Positions 8,638-19,055 are shown, numbered from the stretch's first letter. The stretch is DNA of 64,000 bases from Trinickia dinghuensis (GCF_003367175.1 NZ_QRGA01000009.1:1-64000); one strand, 5' to 3'. Notes: a model not told the origin generated them from the letters alone. Made by a program: numbers and translations.

Positions 8638-10623
8638 CTATTGACTAGCCGGAAGGCCCGACGTCAGGATGCTCGTCACCGCCGCGGCATTGGAATACGT
8701 CATCGCAACGATCTTCGCGATGTGCTGCGCGGCCGAGCTACCGAGCGGAATGCTCACGGTCACGACATTGCCTGACGTGTCGGTACAGGCGTAATAGCCC
8801 GACGCGTTGCTGATCCCGTACGTACTCTGACTGACCGAACCATTGTCGTAGGTCGTCTGAATCGCGCATCCGCTCGCTCCAATGGCCGCCGAGAACTTCG
8901 GCGTCCAGGTCAGCGACGCCGACGAACCCGTTATCTGCCAAGGCTTCACCCCGTTGAACGCGAGTTGGATCGCGTACCCGCTGCCGTTGTCCACCTTCTG
9001 TGCGGTGATATCCACGGGCAGGTTGTACGAGGAACCCGACGCATTGCTGTAGAGCGGCACGTTATGCACGGCGATATAGTTGCTCGTCGTGAAATCCGAC
9101 GGGAACCGCGGCAGCGTGGAGAACGCGTTCTGAATGCCGTCGAAATCCAACCCCATGACCTTCGTCACGGAATCGGCGATCAGGACGAACGGGACCTCCG
9201 GGTAAGTGCTCGCAATGCCGTCGCTGCTGTTCGACGCGTTGGCATACTGCGTTTGCGCCAGCCGGCGCATCCACTTCCAAGCGTAGTCGTACCGGTTCGT
9301 CGAGCCATCCGATACGTTGAAGAACGACGTAGGCAGATACGTGAAGCTCTCGATCCCCGGCGTGTAATTGTCGTTGTTGTTGTCGTACTTGTACTCGGCG
9401 GAGTTGTTCACGTAATCGGCCTGAGCGGCCACCTTCTGCCAATCCGTGATGACATTCTTATAAAGCGGGAAGAAGTTCGGCTCCTCCGCATAGCCGTCGA
9501 GGTAGGTCAAATTCGAGGCCGGCATCGACGTTCCGTTCGGCGCCGCTTGCGTCGTATAGGTATCGTTCGCCAGCCCGACCTGCGCCACGTAGAACCGGTT
9601 CGCGCTACTCTCCCACCAGTTCGTATTGAAGTTCGAACGAAGGGTGTTGCAACGCGCCGTATAAGTCGACGCGGTGCTCGGGTCGCTCAAGAACTGCGGA
9701 TAGCTCGCGAGCTTGCAGAAATAAGCAATTTGCGATGCGGCCGAATCGCCGCCCAGGAAAATGTCGTAGCCCGGCCATATGATGTTCGACTCGGTCGGAT
9801 CGTAAGCGAACTCGTTGTACGTTGCCGGATCGTTGCCCGGCGAGTTCGTCACTCGGAAGCCGTCGGGATTCCAAAAGTGATTTCCGTTCGAATCCTGTGC
9901 ATTCCAGTACGTCGAATTCACTTCGCCGTTGATGTACGACGCCATGTTCTTGTAGCTGGGGTCGCCCGTCATCTTATAGAGCGTCAAGATGCTGTCGCCG
10001 ATCTCGAACACCGCCGGTTGCTCGGCCCGCCGCTCGTACGGCTTGCCGTTAACGCCGAAAGCCCACCATGGAATCGGATGCGAAGGGTCGGTCGTATCGA
10101 TCACCGTCGAGAACTTCTGCGCCATGTTCAGGTTCTGACTGTCATAGCCCATGTAATACGCGCCGATCAGATAATGCGCGTAGTCTCTCGAGTAGTAGGC
10201 GCATCGCCCAGCCAGCGATGCGAAATACCCTCCGCCCCCGCTGTCCATCCCCGATTGGCTGCAATCGGCGCTGGTCGCGGCCGCCCAATCGAACCGGTTG
10301 TAGAGCCAGCTATAGTTCGCATCGGTCAGCGCCAGTTTGCTCGCCTCGTTGACGGCGGCATTGAAGCCGTTCGCGATCGTCCCTTGATCCGCGCTCGTCG
10401 GCGCCGGCTCGTTGGAACTCATATAGATGCTGCTCGTATTGACCGGCGCCGCGGCGGCGCTTACTTTCATGGCCTGGCTCACGGCCGCCGCGGACGGGCT
10501 GCTTCCGTCGCCGCTCCCGCATCCGGCCAAAACCGCGGAGAACGTCGCCAGGACACCAATCTCTAAATAACGACGCGCGTACGGCACGGACGACACAAAG
10601 AGCCGTTGCTTTTTCCGAGACAT
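8638..10623 (-). CDS. Large secreted lipoprotein of unknown function
   Basis: Start MSRKKQRL at 10623; lipobox-like 'AVLAGC'; Asn/Ser/Tyr-rich secreted-type sequence; no domain confidently recognised. Confidence 0.8.
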   Translation of the reverse strand: MSRKKQRLFVSSVPYARRYLEIGVLATFSAVLAGCGSGDGSSPSAAAVSQAMKVSAAAAPVNTSSIYMSSNEPAPTSADQGTIANGFNAAVNEASKLALTDANYSWLYNRFDWAAATSADCSQSGMDSGGGGYFASLAGRCAYYSRDYAHYLIGAYYMGYDSQNLNMAQKFSTVIDTTDPSHPIPWWAFGVNGKPYERRAEQPAVFEIGDSILTLYKMTGDPSYKNMASYINGEVNSTYWNAQDSNGNHFWNPDGFRVTNSPGNDPATYNEFAYDPTESNIIWPGYDIFLGGDSAASQIAYFCKLASYPQFLSDPSTASTYTARCNTLRSNFNTNWWESSANRFYVAQVGLANDTYTTQAAPNGTSMPASNLTYLDGYAEEPNFFPLYKNVITDWQKVAAQADYVNNSAEYKYDNNNDNYTPGIESFTYLPTSFFNVSDGSTNRYDYAWKWMRRLAQTQYANASNSSDGIASTYPEVPFVLIADSVTKVMGLDFDGIQNAFSTLPRFPSDFTTSNYIAVHNVPLYSNASGSSYNLPVDITAQKVDNGSGYAIQLAFNGVKPWQITGSSASLTWTPKFSAAIGASGCAIQTTYDNGSVSQSTYGISNASGYYACTDTSGNVVTVSIPLGSSAAQHIAKIVAMTYSNAAAVTSILTSGLPASQ

Positions 10624-10811
10624 GATTCTCTCCAAGATAAATGGTTGGAACGTCACGCTTCGTCAAGCCGCTCCGGCTTAAAAGAGGCGTTGTCCGCCCC
10701 GCAGGAGCGTTCCTTTACTGCATACAGCCCAGCAAACGATTAGTTGTCCTAATCGATATGAAAGGAATCGATTCGCGATTTCACGGGCCGGGGATCGGCC
10801 CTGCGGCCCGA

Positions 10812-12965
10812 TCAGCTGTCTTCGGCCACGGCCTTCATGCAGACGATCACGGCCGACTCGGGCGGCATGGGGGGAATCGGCACGCCGAGATCCATCAGCG
10901 TCGCGCCCGGCATCTCCACGCCCCCTTCCCGCATGGCCGCCAGCCATTCCGTCTGCCCCTTGAAATGCGGCGCATGGGGCATATGAAGGATGCGCACGAC
11001 GTAGCTCAGATCGCGCCGCAATCCCTTCGCGGGAACCGGCATCGCATAGCGTGCGGTGTCCTCTCGGCGACGAAAAACGCTCAGCAGCGACGCGCGTCCG
11101 TCTTCGGCCGTCGCCTGCGTCCAGACCAAGGCATCGCCGAAGCGCCCTTGGTGCAGCACGCCGCGGTGCGAAATCGGCCGGCATTGCTTATAAAGCGTGA
11201 TCCAGTACCGGAGTTCATCGGCCTCGGCATCCGATAGCGTGCGTACGTCGAGCTCGAGACCGAGATGGCCGAGCAGCGCCACCGCGGCGCGAAACGGCAT
11301 CGAATGCCGCCGGCCGGTCGTGTGAGAGCATGCCGCGCCGATATGCGCGCCCATGACCTCCGGCGGAAAGAAGCGCAAGAAGCCGCGCTGGATATCGATC
11401 CGCGTCAACGCGTCGTTGCAGTCGCTCGTCCAGACGCGATGCATATAGGCAAGCGCGCCATAGTCGGCACGCCCCCCGCCCGAAGCGCAACTCTCGATCT
11501 CCACATCGGGAAACGCGCGGCGCAAGCGCTCGAGCAATCGATATAGGGCGAGCGTCTGGCGCCGATAAGCCGCGCGTCCATGATGCCCCGCGGTGGCCAG
11601 GTCGCGATTCATATCCCACTTCAAGTACGCGATCGAGTGATCGCGCAGCAAGGCGCCGATGCTTTCGAACAGATAGTCCGTCACCGCCGTTTCGGCGAGG
11701 TCGAGCACCAGCTGATTTCGACCTGTCACGAAGGGCCGGCCGGCAAGCTGGAGCACCCATTCGGGATGCGTTCGAAAGAGATCGCTATCGGGATTGACCA
11801 TTTCAGGTTCGATCCACAGGCCGAATTCCATGCCGAGCTCGCGCACGTGCTCGACGAGCGGCGTCAGCCCCTGCGGATACTTGCGCGCATCGGGCCACCA
11901 ATCGCCAAGCCCCGCCCGGTCGTTGCCGCGCCGATGAAACCAGCCGTCGTCGAGAACGAATCGCTCCACGCCGATTCGCGCCGCGGCACCCGCGAGTGCC
12001 TGGAGATCGTCGAGGTCGTGCTCGCAATAAACGGCCTCCCACGTATTGAGGATGACCGGGCGCGGGCGCATGTGGCGCTGCGGCCAGTCCAGCACCCGCG
12101 TTCTGACGAAGCGATGAAATTGCGCACTGAGCCCGTTCAGCCCCTGGTCGCTGAACGAGAGAAACGCACACGGCGTGCGATAACGCTCGCCGCGCGCGAG
12201 GACAACTTCGCCCGGCGCCAGCCATTCGCCAAGCTGCAGTTGGCGGCGTCCATCCGTCAACGGCTCGATGAGGATCGTATGATTGCCGCTCCATCCGAGG
12301 TGGGCGCCGAACACCGCACCTTCATCATCGCCGAGCGACGCGCCGACGATGACGCCGGGAAACGAGTCGTGCGACGTCCGCCCGCGCCGGTTGTCGCGCC
12401 GCCATGTCGCCACGCCCAGCGTTTCCCGTGCCTCTTGAAACTCGAGCGTCCAGCGGCCGGAGAAGCCCAGCACTTGGTCGGCCTGCGCCGGCAGCGGCAC
12501 GCAGGCGGCCGCCAGCCAATCGAGGCGATACGGTGTTTCCCCGAGGTTCTCGACTTCCGCCCAGGCACGGACGACGTCCGATCCCGGGTCGATCGAATAG
12601 CTCAGCGTGACCGCCAGCGATGCGATCGGGTCGCTCAACCTCATGAGCAACGCATCGCCGTCACGGCTCATGCCGTCGAGCCGAAAGTCCTGCGCCCAAT
12701 CGCTATCGCCCTGCGAGCCGGGGCGGCTGCCGAGCAGCGCCGGCTGATGAAACCAGCCAAAGCCATGAGTCGGCAGCACCGTGAACGGCGGGTCGCCGTC
12801 GAGCACGGTGGGCGGCGGCGGCCGCATGCCGTCGGCCGGCCAGACGAGCGCGTGCTCGCCGAGCGGCGCCCCGAAATGGCGCCAAACGGGTGCCGTCGAG
12901 CGCGCTTGTTCCAACGCCAAGCCAACCTTCCCGCCGTTCAATTGAATAAGCATCGTATCCGTCAT
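10812..12965 (-). CDS. Alpha-galactosidase, GH36 family
   Basis: 'VLDDGWFHRRGNDRAGLGDWWPDARKYPQGL', 'GLWIEPEMVNPDSDL', 'YLKWDMNRD', 'ESCASGGGRADYG'. Confidence 0.95.
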   Translation of the reverse strand: MTDTMLIQLNGGKVGLALEQARSTAPVWRHFGAPLGEHALVWPADGMRPPPPTVLDGDPPFTVLPTHGFGWFHQPALLGSRPGSQGDSDWAQDFRLDGMSRDGDALLMRLSDPIASLAVTLSYSIDPGSDVVRAWAEVENLGETPYRLDWLAAACVPLPAQADQVLGFSGRWTLEFQEARETLGVATWRRDNRRGRTSHDSFPGVIVGASLGDDEGAVFGAHLGWSGNHTILIEPLTDGRRQLQLGEWLAPGEVVLARGERYRTPCAFLSFSDQGLNGLSAQFHRFVRTRVLDWPQRHMRPRPVILNTWEAVYCEHDLDDLQALAGAAARIGVERFVLDDGWFHRRGNDRAGLGDWWPDARKYPQGLTPLVEHVRELGMEFGLWIEPEMVNPDSDLFRTHPEWVLQLAGRPFVTGRNQLVLDLAETAVTDYLFESIGALLRDHSIAYLKWDMNRDLATAGHHGRAAYRRQTLALYRLLERLRRAFPDVEIESCASGGGRADYGALAYMHRVWTSDCNDALTRIDIQRGFLRFFPPEVMGAHIGAACSHTTGRRHSMPFRAAVALLGHLGLELDVRTLSDAEADELRYWITLYKQCRPISHRGVLHQGRFGDALVWTQATAEDGRASLLSVFRRREDTARYAMPVPAKGLRRDLSYVVRILHMPHAPHFKGQTEWLAAMREGGVEMPGATLMDLGVPIPPMPPESAVIVCMKAVAEDS

Positions 12966-12969
12966 GCAA

Positions 12970-13821
12970 CTATCCCTTGGTGGCGCCCATCGTGAGACCG
13001 GCGATGAAATGCTTCTGCTTGAGGAAGAAGACCAGCACCGGCGGCAACGCGGCGACGATCGATCCGGCGGCGACGAGATGCCACTGGGCCACCCAGATGC
13101 CGCTCAGCGCCTTCAGCCCCGCTGTCACCGGCATAGCGTGATCCCCCTGCACGAGTACCGTCGCCCAGAAGTAGTCGTTCCAGACGAAGGTGAAGACGAG
13201 CACGGACAGCGCGGCAATCGCGGGGCGTACGAGCGGCAGCACGACCTTGCGAAAAACCTGAAACTCGGAAGCGCCGTCCATCCGCGCGGCTTCGATCAAT
13301 TCGTACGGAAGCTCCCGGACGAAATTGCGCATGAAGAACGTACAAAAGCCGGTGTTGAACGCAATGTGAAACAAGATGAGACCGGGCACCGAGTCGTATA
13401 GCCCCAGTTGCAGACTCATGAGCCGAACCGGGATCATCAAGATCTGGAACGGAACGAAATTGCCCGCGAGAAAGAGGAAAAACACGACGACGTTCAATCG
13501 GAAGCGATAGACGCCGAGTGCGAATCCCGCCATGCAGCTCAGTGCGATCGTGCCGGCCACCGCGGGTACCGCGATGAGGCACGTATTGAGCAGATATCGG
13601 CCTAGCTCGGTATCGCGGAAGACAGCCCGATAGTTCTCGACCAATTGCCATCGAGTAGGCCAGCCCCAATAGTTGCCCGCGAAAATGTCGGCCGGGCCGC
13701 GAATCGACGTCAAGGCAACGGCCGCCAGCGGCATGAGCCAAACCACCAGCGCAACCGCTACCGCAACGCGATAGAGCCATTGCGCAGCGAGACTCCTTCG
13801 TTCGATCGGAGTGGGAAACAT
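12970..13821 (-). CDS. Carbohydrate ABC transporter permease (MalG type)
   Basis: EAA-loop 'ELIEAARMDGASEFQVFRKVVLPLVRPAIAAL'; multiple TM segments. Confidence 0.93.
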   Translation of the reverse strand: MFPTPIERRSLAAQWLYRVAVAVALVVWLMPLAAVALTSIRGPADIFAGNYWGWPTRWQLVENYRAVFRDTELGRYLLNTCLIAVPAVAGTIALSCMAGFALGVYRFRLNVVVFFLFLAGNFVPFQILMIPVRLMSLQLGLYDSVPGLILFHIAFNTGFCTFFMRNFVRELPYELIEAARMDGASEFQVFRKVVLPLVRPAIAALSVLVFTFVWNDYFWATVLVQGDHAMPVTAGLKALSGIWVAQWHLVAAGSIVAALPPVLVFFLKQKHFIAGLTMGATKG

Positions 13822-14865
13822 TCAGGCGTGCTCCTTTTCCTGGCGGTAGACGCGAATCAGAACGAAGCCGATATAGACGAGCATGACGAGGAACAATACG
13901 GTTGCAATGGCTGAGCCATACCCGACTCGATAGCCGTAGTCGCCCAGCGCTTGCTCGTACATGTAGTAGGCAAGCACGCGCGACGATCCGTAAGGGCCGC
14001 CTTGCGTCATGATCGACACCATGTCGAAGCTGCGCAGCGCGCCGACCACGGTCACGACCACCGCGACGAACGTAGCCGAGCGCAACTGCGGCAGCACGAT
14101 ACGCCGCAGCATCGCCCATCCGCTCGCCCCTTCGAGCCGCGCCGCCTCGATCAGATCCGCCCGTACGCCGGCCAAGCCGGTCAGATAGAGAATCATGCAG
14201 TAGGCGATCTGCGGATAAAGGCCGGCCGCGACGATCCCGTAAGTGACGTACCGATCGTCGGCGAGAATCGCGATGCTCGGCACGCCGAACGCATGCAGCA
14301 CGTGAAAGAGCAAGCCGTTCGCGGGGTCGTAGAACCAGCCGAAGACCAAGCCGATGACGGCTTGCGAGATCACGAACGGAAAGAAAAAGAGCGACTTGAC
14401 GGCGCGCATGCCGAACACGCTCTGGTTCAGGAACAGCGCGAGAAAAAGGCCGGCCGGTACAGACAGGAGAAAACCGGCCAGCCAAATAAAATTGTTCTTC
14501 AGCGAAACCCAGAAATTCGGGTCGCCATAGAGTTCCAGGTAATTGCCGAGGCCGATGAAATGCGGCGCGGAGAGTCCGTCCCATTCGTCGAGGCTAAAAC
14601 CGATCGAACGCACGATCGGAATGAGCACGTAAAGCGTAAACAGGATGAGCGCGGGCGACAAAAAGAGCCAAGGCGCGATCGCACGCTGATGGCGCTCCCA
14701 GAACGAAGCGACGGGCATGTCGGCTGACTTTGCATCCACTGACGCAGCGTCCACTGAAGTGGCGGCGGTTTGCACGAGATCTCCCTGAGCGGACGCGCGT
14801 TTTTCGCCGCCCGTCCGCTGCACGAATTGAACGTTATTTGAAGACGCGCTGACGGACCTGCTCAA
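13822..14865 (-). CDS. Carbohydrate ABC transporter permease (MalF type); start uncertain (ATG at 14718 also plausible)
   Basis: EAA-loop 'DLIEAARLEGASGWAMLRRIVLPQLRSATF'; the longest ORF overlaps the upstream SBP gene. Confidence 0.9.
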   Translation of the reverse strand: MSRSVSASSNNVQFVQRTGGEKRASAQGDLVQTAATSVDAASVDAKSADMPVASFWERHQRAIAPWLFLSPALILFTLYVLIPIVRSIGFSLDEWDGLSAPHFIGLGNYLELYGDPNFWVSLKNNFIWLAGFLLSVPAGLFLALFLNQSVFGMRAVKSLFFFPFVISQAVIGLVFGWFYDPANGLLFHVLHAFGVPSIAILADDRYVTYGIVAAGLYPQIAYCMILYLTGLAGVRADLIEAARLEGASGWAMLRRIVLPQLRSATFVAVVVTVVGALRSFDMVSIMTQGGPYGSSRVLAYYMYEQALGDYGYRVGYGSAIATVLFLVMLVYIGFVLIRVYRQEKEHA

Positions 14866-16072
14866 GACGGTCGAGCACGTCGGGGCGCGACGACGGCTTC
14901 AACATATAGCGTTCGAATCCGTCCATGGCCGCCTGCGTCAACTCGGGCGGCGCGTCGCGGTCGAAGAACTGCGACAGGCCGTCGGCCTTCGCGAGGAGCG
15001 CCGCCCCCGCCTGCAAGTACGGATCGGTCGGCGCCGGCGCATCGCGATTGACGGGCAACTCCTCCGTCGCCTCGCCGAATTTAGACTGCACGTCGGCACG
15101 CGCCATATAGACGAGGAAGCGCCGTGCATCCGCCTTGTTCTTCGCCTTGGCGGGAATATGGATCGTTTCGATCGGCGCTTCCTCGGCATCGGGCACCGAC
15201 GAATCGATCGTGGGGAACGGCATGAAGCCGAGCTTATCGGGGCCGAGGCCGGCCTGTTTCATCGGCGCCACCACGAAGTTGCCCATCAAATACATCGCGC
15301 CTTTACCCTGCGCGAGCCACGTTGCGGCCTCCTGCCACGTGTACGACGCGTGATTGGCCATGAAATAGCCGGGCTTCACCAATTGATCCCAATGATCGAA
15401 TACCGCTTGCACATGCGGGTCGGTGAACGGCACCTTGCCGCTCGTCAATGCCATGTGGAACGTAAAGCCGTTGGTGCGCAGATCCAAATAGTCGAACCAG
15501 GCGAGGTTCGTCCAGGGCTCCTTGGTCCCGATGACGAACGGCGCGACGCCGTTCGCTTTCAATTTCGCGCAAGCATCGAGCAGTTCCTGCCAGGTCTTCG
15601 GCGGCTCGATCCCGAGCTTCGCGAAGATATCTTTCCGGTAATAGATACCCCACTGATAGTAGGTGTAGGGAATGCCCCACTGCTTGCCGTCCAGCGTCAC
15701 TTCGCCCAGCGCCGATTTCAGCTTGTCGTTGAGGCCGTTTTGCGCCCAGAGGCTCGACACGTCCTCGAACAGGCCCGCTTTGACGAACGGCTCCATCTTG
15801 TGCCCGGCATACCAATTCACGACGTCGGGCGCATCGGCCGTCAGGAAGTTGCGGATGGCCGTTTTATAGGCATCGTGATCGAAGCGGTTCACTTTGACCT
15901 GAACGTCGGGGTTTTCGGCTTCGAAGCCTTTCACCGCGGCATCGAACGCAGTCCTGACGGCTTGATCCGAAGTATCGGTATTGATGACGAGCGTTGCCGC
16001 GCCGGCGTGCAGGGCCATCGCCGCCGCAAGTGCCGACAACGCCGCTCTCAATAGCTTCTTTCGTGTCTCCAT
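14834..16072 (-). CDS. Sugar ABC transporter extracellular substrate-binding protein
   Basis: Signal peptide 'LLRAALSALAAAMALHAGA'; family 1 SBP features 'APDVVNWYAG', 'WGIPYTYYQWGIYYRKDIF'. Confidence 0.93.
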   Translation of the reverse strand: METRKKLLRAALSALAAAMALHAGAATLVINTDTSDQAVRTAFDAAVKGFEAENPDVQVKVNRFDHDAYKTAIRNFLTADAPDVVNWYAGHKMEPFVKAGLFEDVSSLWAQNGLNDKLKSALGEVTLDGKQWGIPYTYYQWGIYYRKDIFAKLGIEPPKTWQELLDACAKLKANGVAPFVIGTKEPWTNLAWFDYLDLRTNGFTFHMALTSGKVPFTDPHVQAVFDHWDQLVKPGYFMANHASYTWQEAATWLAQGKGAMYLMGNFVVAPMKQAGLGPDKLGFMPFPTIDSSVPDAEEAPIETIHIPAKAKNKADARRFLVYMARADVQSKFGEATEELPVNRDAPAPTDPYLQAGAALLAKADGLSQFFDRDAPPELTQAAMDGFERYMLKPSSRPDVLDRLEQVRQRVFK

Positions 16073-16180
16073 TTCTCTCTCCTTGTAATCGCGCGTGGCG
16101 ACGCCGTCCTTCGACGACCGTTGTTGTTGACTGCGGGTGAATACGGGGGAATACGTGGAAATTGCAGCCGCCTCATGAAT

Positions 16181-17371
16181 TCATGAGACGTGCGTGGCAT
16201 CGCTCGCGGCGCTGCGGCTCGGCGGGACATTCCGTGGCGCGCCGGGTGTGAGTTCGACACGGCGCTCGAAGGCATCGCCTTGCGCGTCGAACGCGTGCAG
16301 CGCGTGCCGCGGCAACGCAAAAGGCAGACGCTGCCCTGGCGCGACGCTCGCCGTGCCGGGCAGTTTCACGACCCACGGCGCGTCGTCCTCGCGGCTTTTC
16401 AGGTAGACATAGGTGGCATCGCCCAACCGCTCTTGCCACTTCACTTCGCGCACGACGTGCTGCACTTGCGTCTGCACCTCGGCATCCTCGGGGCGAATGC
16501 CCAACGTGATGAGCTCGCCCGGCCGCAGGCGCCGCGCGTCGACATTGGCCGCGAGGGTCTCGCCGCCCGCAAGCCGCACCTGAGCGACGGATTCGCTCGC
16601 CTCGACGAGAACGGCCGGAATGAAGTTCATTTTCGGCGACCCGATGAACTCGGCCACGAACCGATTGCGCGGGCGATGGTAGAGATCGAGCGGCGAACCG
16701 CATTGCGCGATGCTGCCGTGCCGCCGTGCCGCTTCGCCGGAATTGAGCAATACGACGCGGTCGGCGAGCGTCATCGCCTCGACCTGGTCGTGCGTTACAT
16801 AGACCGTCGATGCGTCGCCGACGTCTCGGTGAATCCGAGCGATTTCGTAGCGCGTTTGCGCGCGCAGCGAGGCGTCCAAGTTCGACAGCGGTTCGTCGAA
16901 CAAGAAAACGCCCGGCTGACGGACGATCGCGCGCCCGATGGCAACGCGTTGCCGTTGGCCGCCCGACAGCGACCGGGGCTTATGCTCGAGCAAATGATCG
17001 ATGTGCAACGCACGCGCGGCGGCGGTGACCGTTTCCCGTATGACCCGCTTGTCGGCCTTCGCCAACGAGAGGCCGAACGAAAGGTTCTCGTACACGGTCA
17101 TGTGAGGAAACAGCGCGTAGCTTTGGAAGACCATCGCGACGCCGCGGCGGGCCGGCGGGACATCGTTGACTCGTCGATCGCCGATGAACAGATCGCCTTG
17201 CGTGATGTCCTCGAGCCCGGCGATCAAGCGCAGCAGCGTAGACTTTCCGCAGCCGGAAGCACCCAGCAGCACGCAGAATTCTCCCTGCGCGATATCCAAA
17301 TCGACACTGTCGACGGTGGGCAAGCTTCCACCGTACGACTTCGATACCCCTCTAAGCGCAACGCTTGCCAT
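16181..17371 (-). CDS. Carbohydrate ABC transporter ATP-binding protein (UgpC/MsmK type)
   Basis: Walker A 'GASGCGKST', 'LSGGQRQRVAIGRAIVRQPGVFLFDEPLSNLDA', C-terminal TOBE region. Confidence 0.95.
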   Translation of the reverse strand: MASVALRGVSKSYGGSLPTVDSVDLDIAQGEFCVLLGASGCGKSTLLRLIAGLEDITQGDLFIGDRRVNDVPPARRGVAMVFQSYALFPHMTVYENLSFGLSLAKADKRVIRETVTAAARALHIDHLLEHKPRSLSGGQRQRVAIGRAIVRQPGVFLFDEPLSNLDASLRAQTRYEIARIHRDVGDASTVYVTHDQVEAMTLADRVVLLNSGEAARRHGSIAQCGSPLDLYHRPRNRFVAEFIGSPKMNFIPAVLVEASESVAQVRLAGGETLAANVDARRLRPGELITLGIRPEDAEVQTQVQHVVREVKWQERLGDATYVYLKSREDDAPWVVKLPGTASVAPGQRLPFALPRHALHAFDAQGDAFERRVELTPGAPRNVPPSRSAASDATHVS

Positions 17372-17578
17372 GCCTGTCTCCGAGTTTTTTCGCGTTGTTT
17401 CGGGCCGCGGAACGTCGACTCGTTCAGTCGACGAGGCTTCCCGCGGCGGTTTTACGTATTTATTTAGTAGTGCTAATTATTTTTCGTTCTTGAGCGCCCG
17501 TTTCGGCCCCTATGTCGATCCCGGCCGATTCCCCTCGATGTTCGATGAACGAATGTCCTGACTACGTCATCCTGCGAT

Positions 17579-18619
17579 TCACGTTGCCGTTGCTCCGCAC
17601 GAGCGCCTCACGATCAAGGGCGCGACGTCGCGCCGATGCGAGCCGTCGGCCGACTCGCCTCGAATGATCTTGAGCAGCGTCTGTGCGGCGTCGATCCCTT
17701 CGTTGAACGGCTCCGTGCGCATCGTCGTCAGCGGTGGCGCAGCGAAAGCGGCCAGCGGAATGTCGTCGTACCCGACTACCGCAACGTCATGCGGCACCTT
17801 TAGCCCGGCGTCGCGCAGTGCCGCCATAGCACCGAAGGCGATCGTATCGTTGCCCGCGAACAGGGCGGACATGCGAGGGGCGCGTGCGAGCATCGAACGC
17901 ATCGCGTCATAGCCGCTTTGGGCGCTGTAGTCGCCGAATGCGATCCACCTCGGATCGGCGTCGATCTTGCGTGCCGCGAGCGCCTCCCGGAACCCGTCCA
18001 GGCGATCGCGAACGACCTGATAGCTTTCCGAGGCAAAGCCGATGTGCGCAATGCGCTGATGCCCGAGCGAAAGCAAATGCTCCGTCGCGCACTTGGCCGC
18101 TGCGCGATTGTCCACGCCGATGCTGCAGACCGTCAGTTGCTCGGCCAAATTGGAGCCGAACACGACCAGCGGGAAACCCTTCTCCGCCAGCTCGCACAGA
18201 TAGGCTTCGTCCAGCCGGCGCGGGTTCAAGACGACCAGGCCATCGACCCGGCCGCTGTCGATCAAGTCAACGAACGTGCCGGGCCGGTCGGAGTCCTTGA
18301 CGGGCTCGAGCAGCACCTTGTACTCGTTCTTGTGGCAGGCCAGACTGAGCCCAGCCAAAAAGCGCGGCAGATAAGCATCGACGTCGACGTGAACGTGGTC
18401 GCCATGCGGCATCAGCAAAGCCACGGTTTTGGACGAGCCGCTCGCAAGCGAACGCGCGAGCGCGTTCGGCACGTAGCCGAGCTGCTTGGCCGCGGTCAGC
18501 ACGCGCTCGCGGGTTTCCTCGCTGATGCCCATGCCGGACACGCCGTTCAAGACGAACGACACCGTCGTTCGAGAGACGCCGGCGAGCTTTGCGACTGCGG
18601 TGCTGGTGACACGGGGCAT
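17579..18619 (-). CDS. LacI family transcriptional regulator
   Basis: 'STAVAKLAGVSRTTVSFVLNG' HTH plus periplasmic-binding-like domain. Confidence 0.95.
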   Translation of the reverse strand: MPRVTSTAVAKLAGVSRTTVSFVLNGVSGMGISEETRERVLTAAKQLGYVPNALARSLASGSSKTVALLMPHGDHVHVDVDAYLPRFLAGLSLACHKNEYKVLLEPVKDSDRPGTFVDLIDSGRVDGLVVLNPRRLDEAYLCELAEKGFPLVVFGSNLAEQLTVCSIGVDNRAAAKCATEHLLSLGHQRIAHIGFASESYQVVRDRLDGFREALAARKIDADPRWIAFGDYSAQSGYDAMRSMLARAPRMSALFAGNDTIAFGAMAALRDAGLKVPHDVAVVGYDDIPLAAFAAPPLTTMRTEPFNEGIDAAQTLLKIIRGESADGSHRRDVAPLIVRRSCGATAT

Positions 18620-18636
18620 GTTCTTCGGGTCGCGAA

Positions 18637-18706
18637 CTAACGCGCGTTAGTGATTTATTCGAAAAAAGTCGCACGGATGCATGCGACTTGACCTGACGCG
18701 AGTTAG
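18637..18706. promoter_or_regulatory. Two operator-like palindromes upstream of lacI-type gene: CTAACGCGCGTTAG (18637-18650) and CTGACGCGAGTTAG (18693-18706)
   Basis: First is a perfect 14-bp palindrome; second differs at two positions. Confidence 0.85.
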
Positions 18707-18733
18707 TTTAACGTCGGATGGCGGAGAGTCAAC

Positions 18734-19030
18734 TCAGTTGTGATCAGGGGTTTCCCTAGGCATCGTGGCTTGCGGATCGAGTTGCTTGTGAAAGAACGTC
18801 GTCCCGCAAAACGCGCCATCGGGCATCATGGCGTAGTTGGGCACGGTGCCAACCCGCGCCCACCCTGCTCGCTCGTAGAGTCTTTCGGCGTCGCCGCCGG
18901 CTACGGCGTCCGCCACGCTGCGCCAAAATTCGACGGCGGTCCGCCTCGATATCGGCAACATGAAGCTCACCGAGGCGCCCCCTTCCACACAATCGATCAG
19001 CACGTCGGCCAATACATCGATGCAGGCCAT
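18734..19030 (-). pseudogene. GNAT acetyltransferase remnant with apparent internal in-frame deletion
   Basis: 'ACIDVLADVLIDCVEGGASVSFMLPISRRTAVEFWRSVADAVAGGD' runs directly into 'AERLYERAGWARVGTVPNYAMMPDGAFCGTTFFHKQL'; acetyl-CoA-binding motif A region missing. Confidence 0.75.
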
Positions 19031-19055
19031 TGCCTGGTTCATGCCCACTCGCCCA

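Noticed and set aside
8965-10566. 533-aa antisense ORF across the lipoprotein gene
   Set aside because: Composition is Arg/Val-biased without motifs; the opposite strand encodes a signal-peptide lipoprotein.
10785-10801. GGGCCG-GGGAT-CGGCCC hairpin after alpha-galactosidase
   Set aside because: No T-tract on the transcribed strand; not strong enough to call a terminator.
11580-12995. 471-aa antisense ORF over alpha-galactosidase
   Set aside because: Mirror ORF of a well-supported GH36 gene.
12962-14584. 540-aa minus-strand ORF overlapping both permease genes
   Set aside because: Out of frame with recognisable permeases; Arg/Gly-rich composition.
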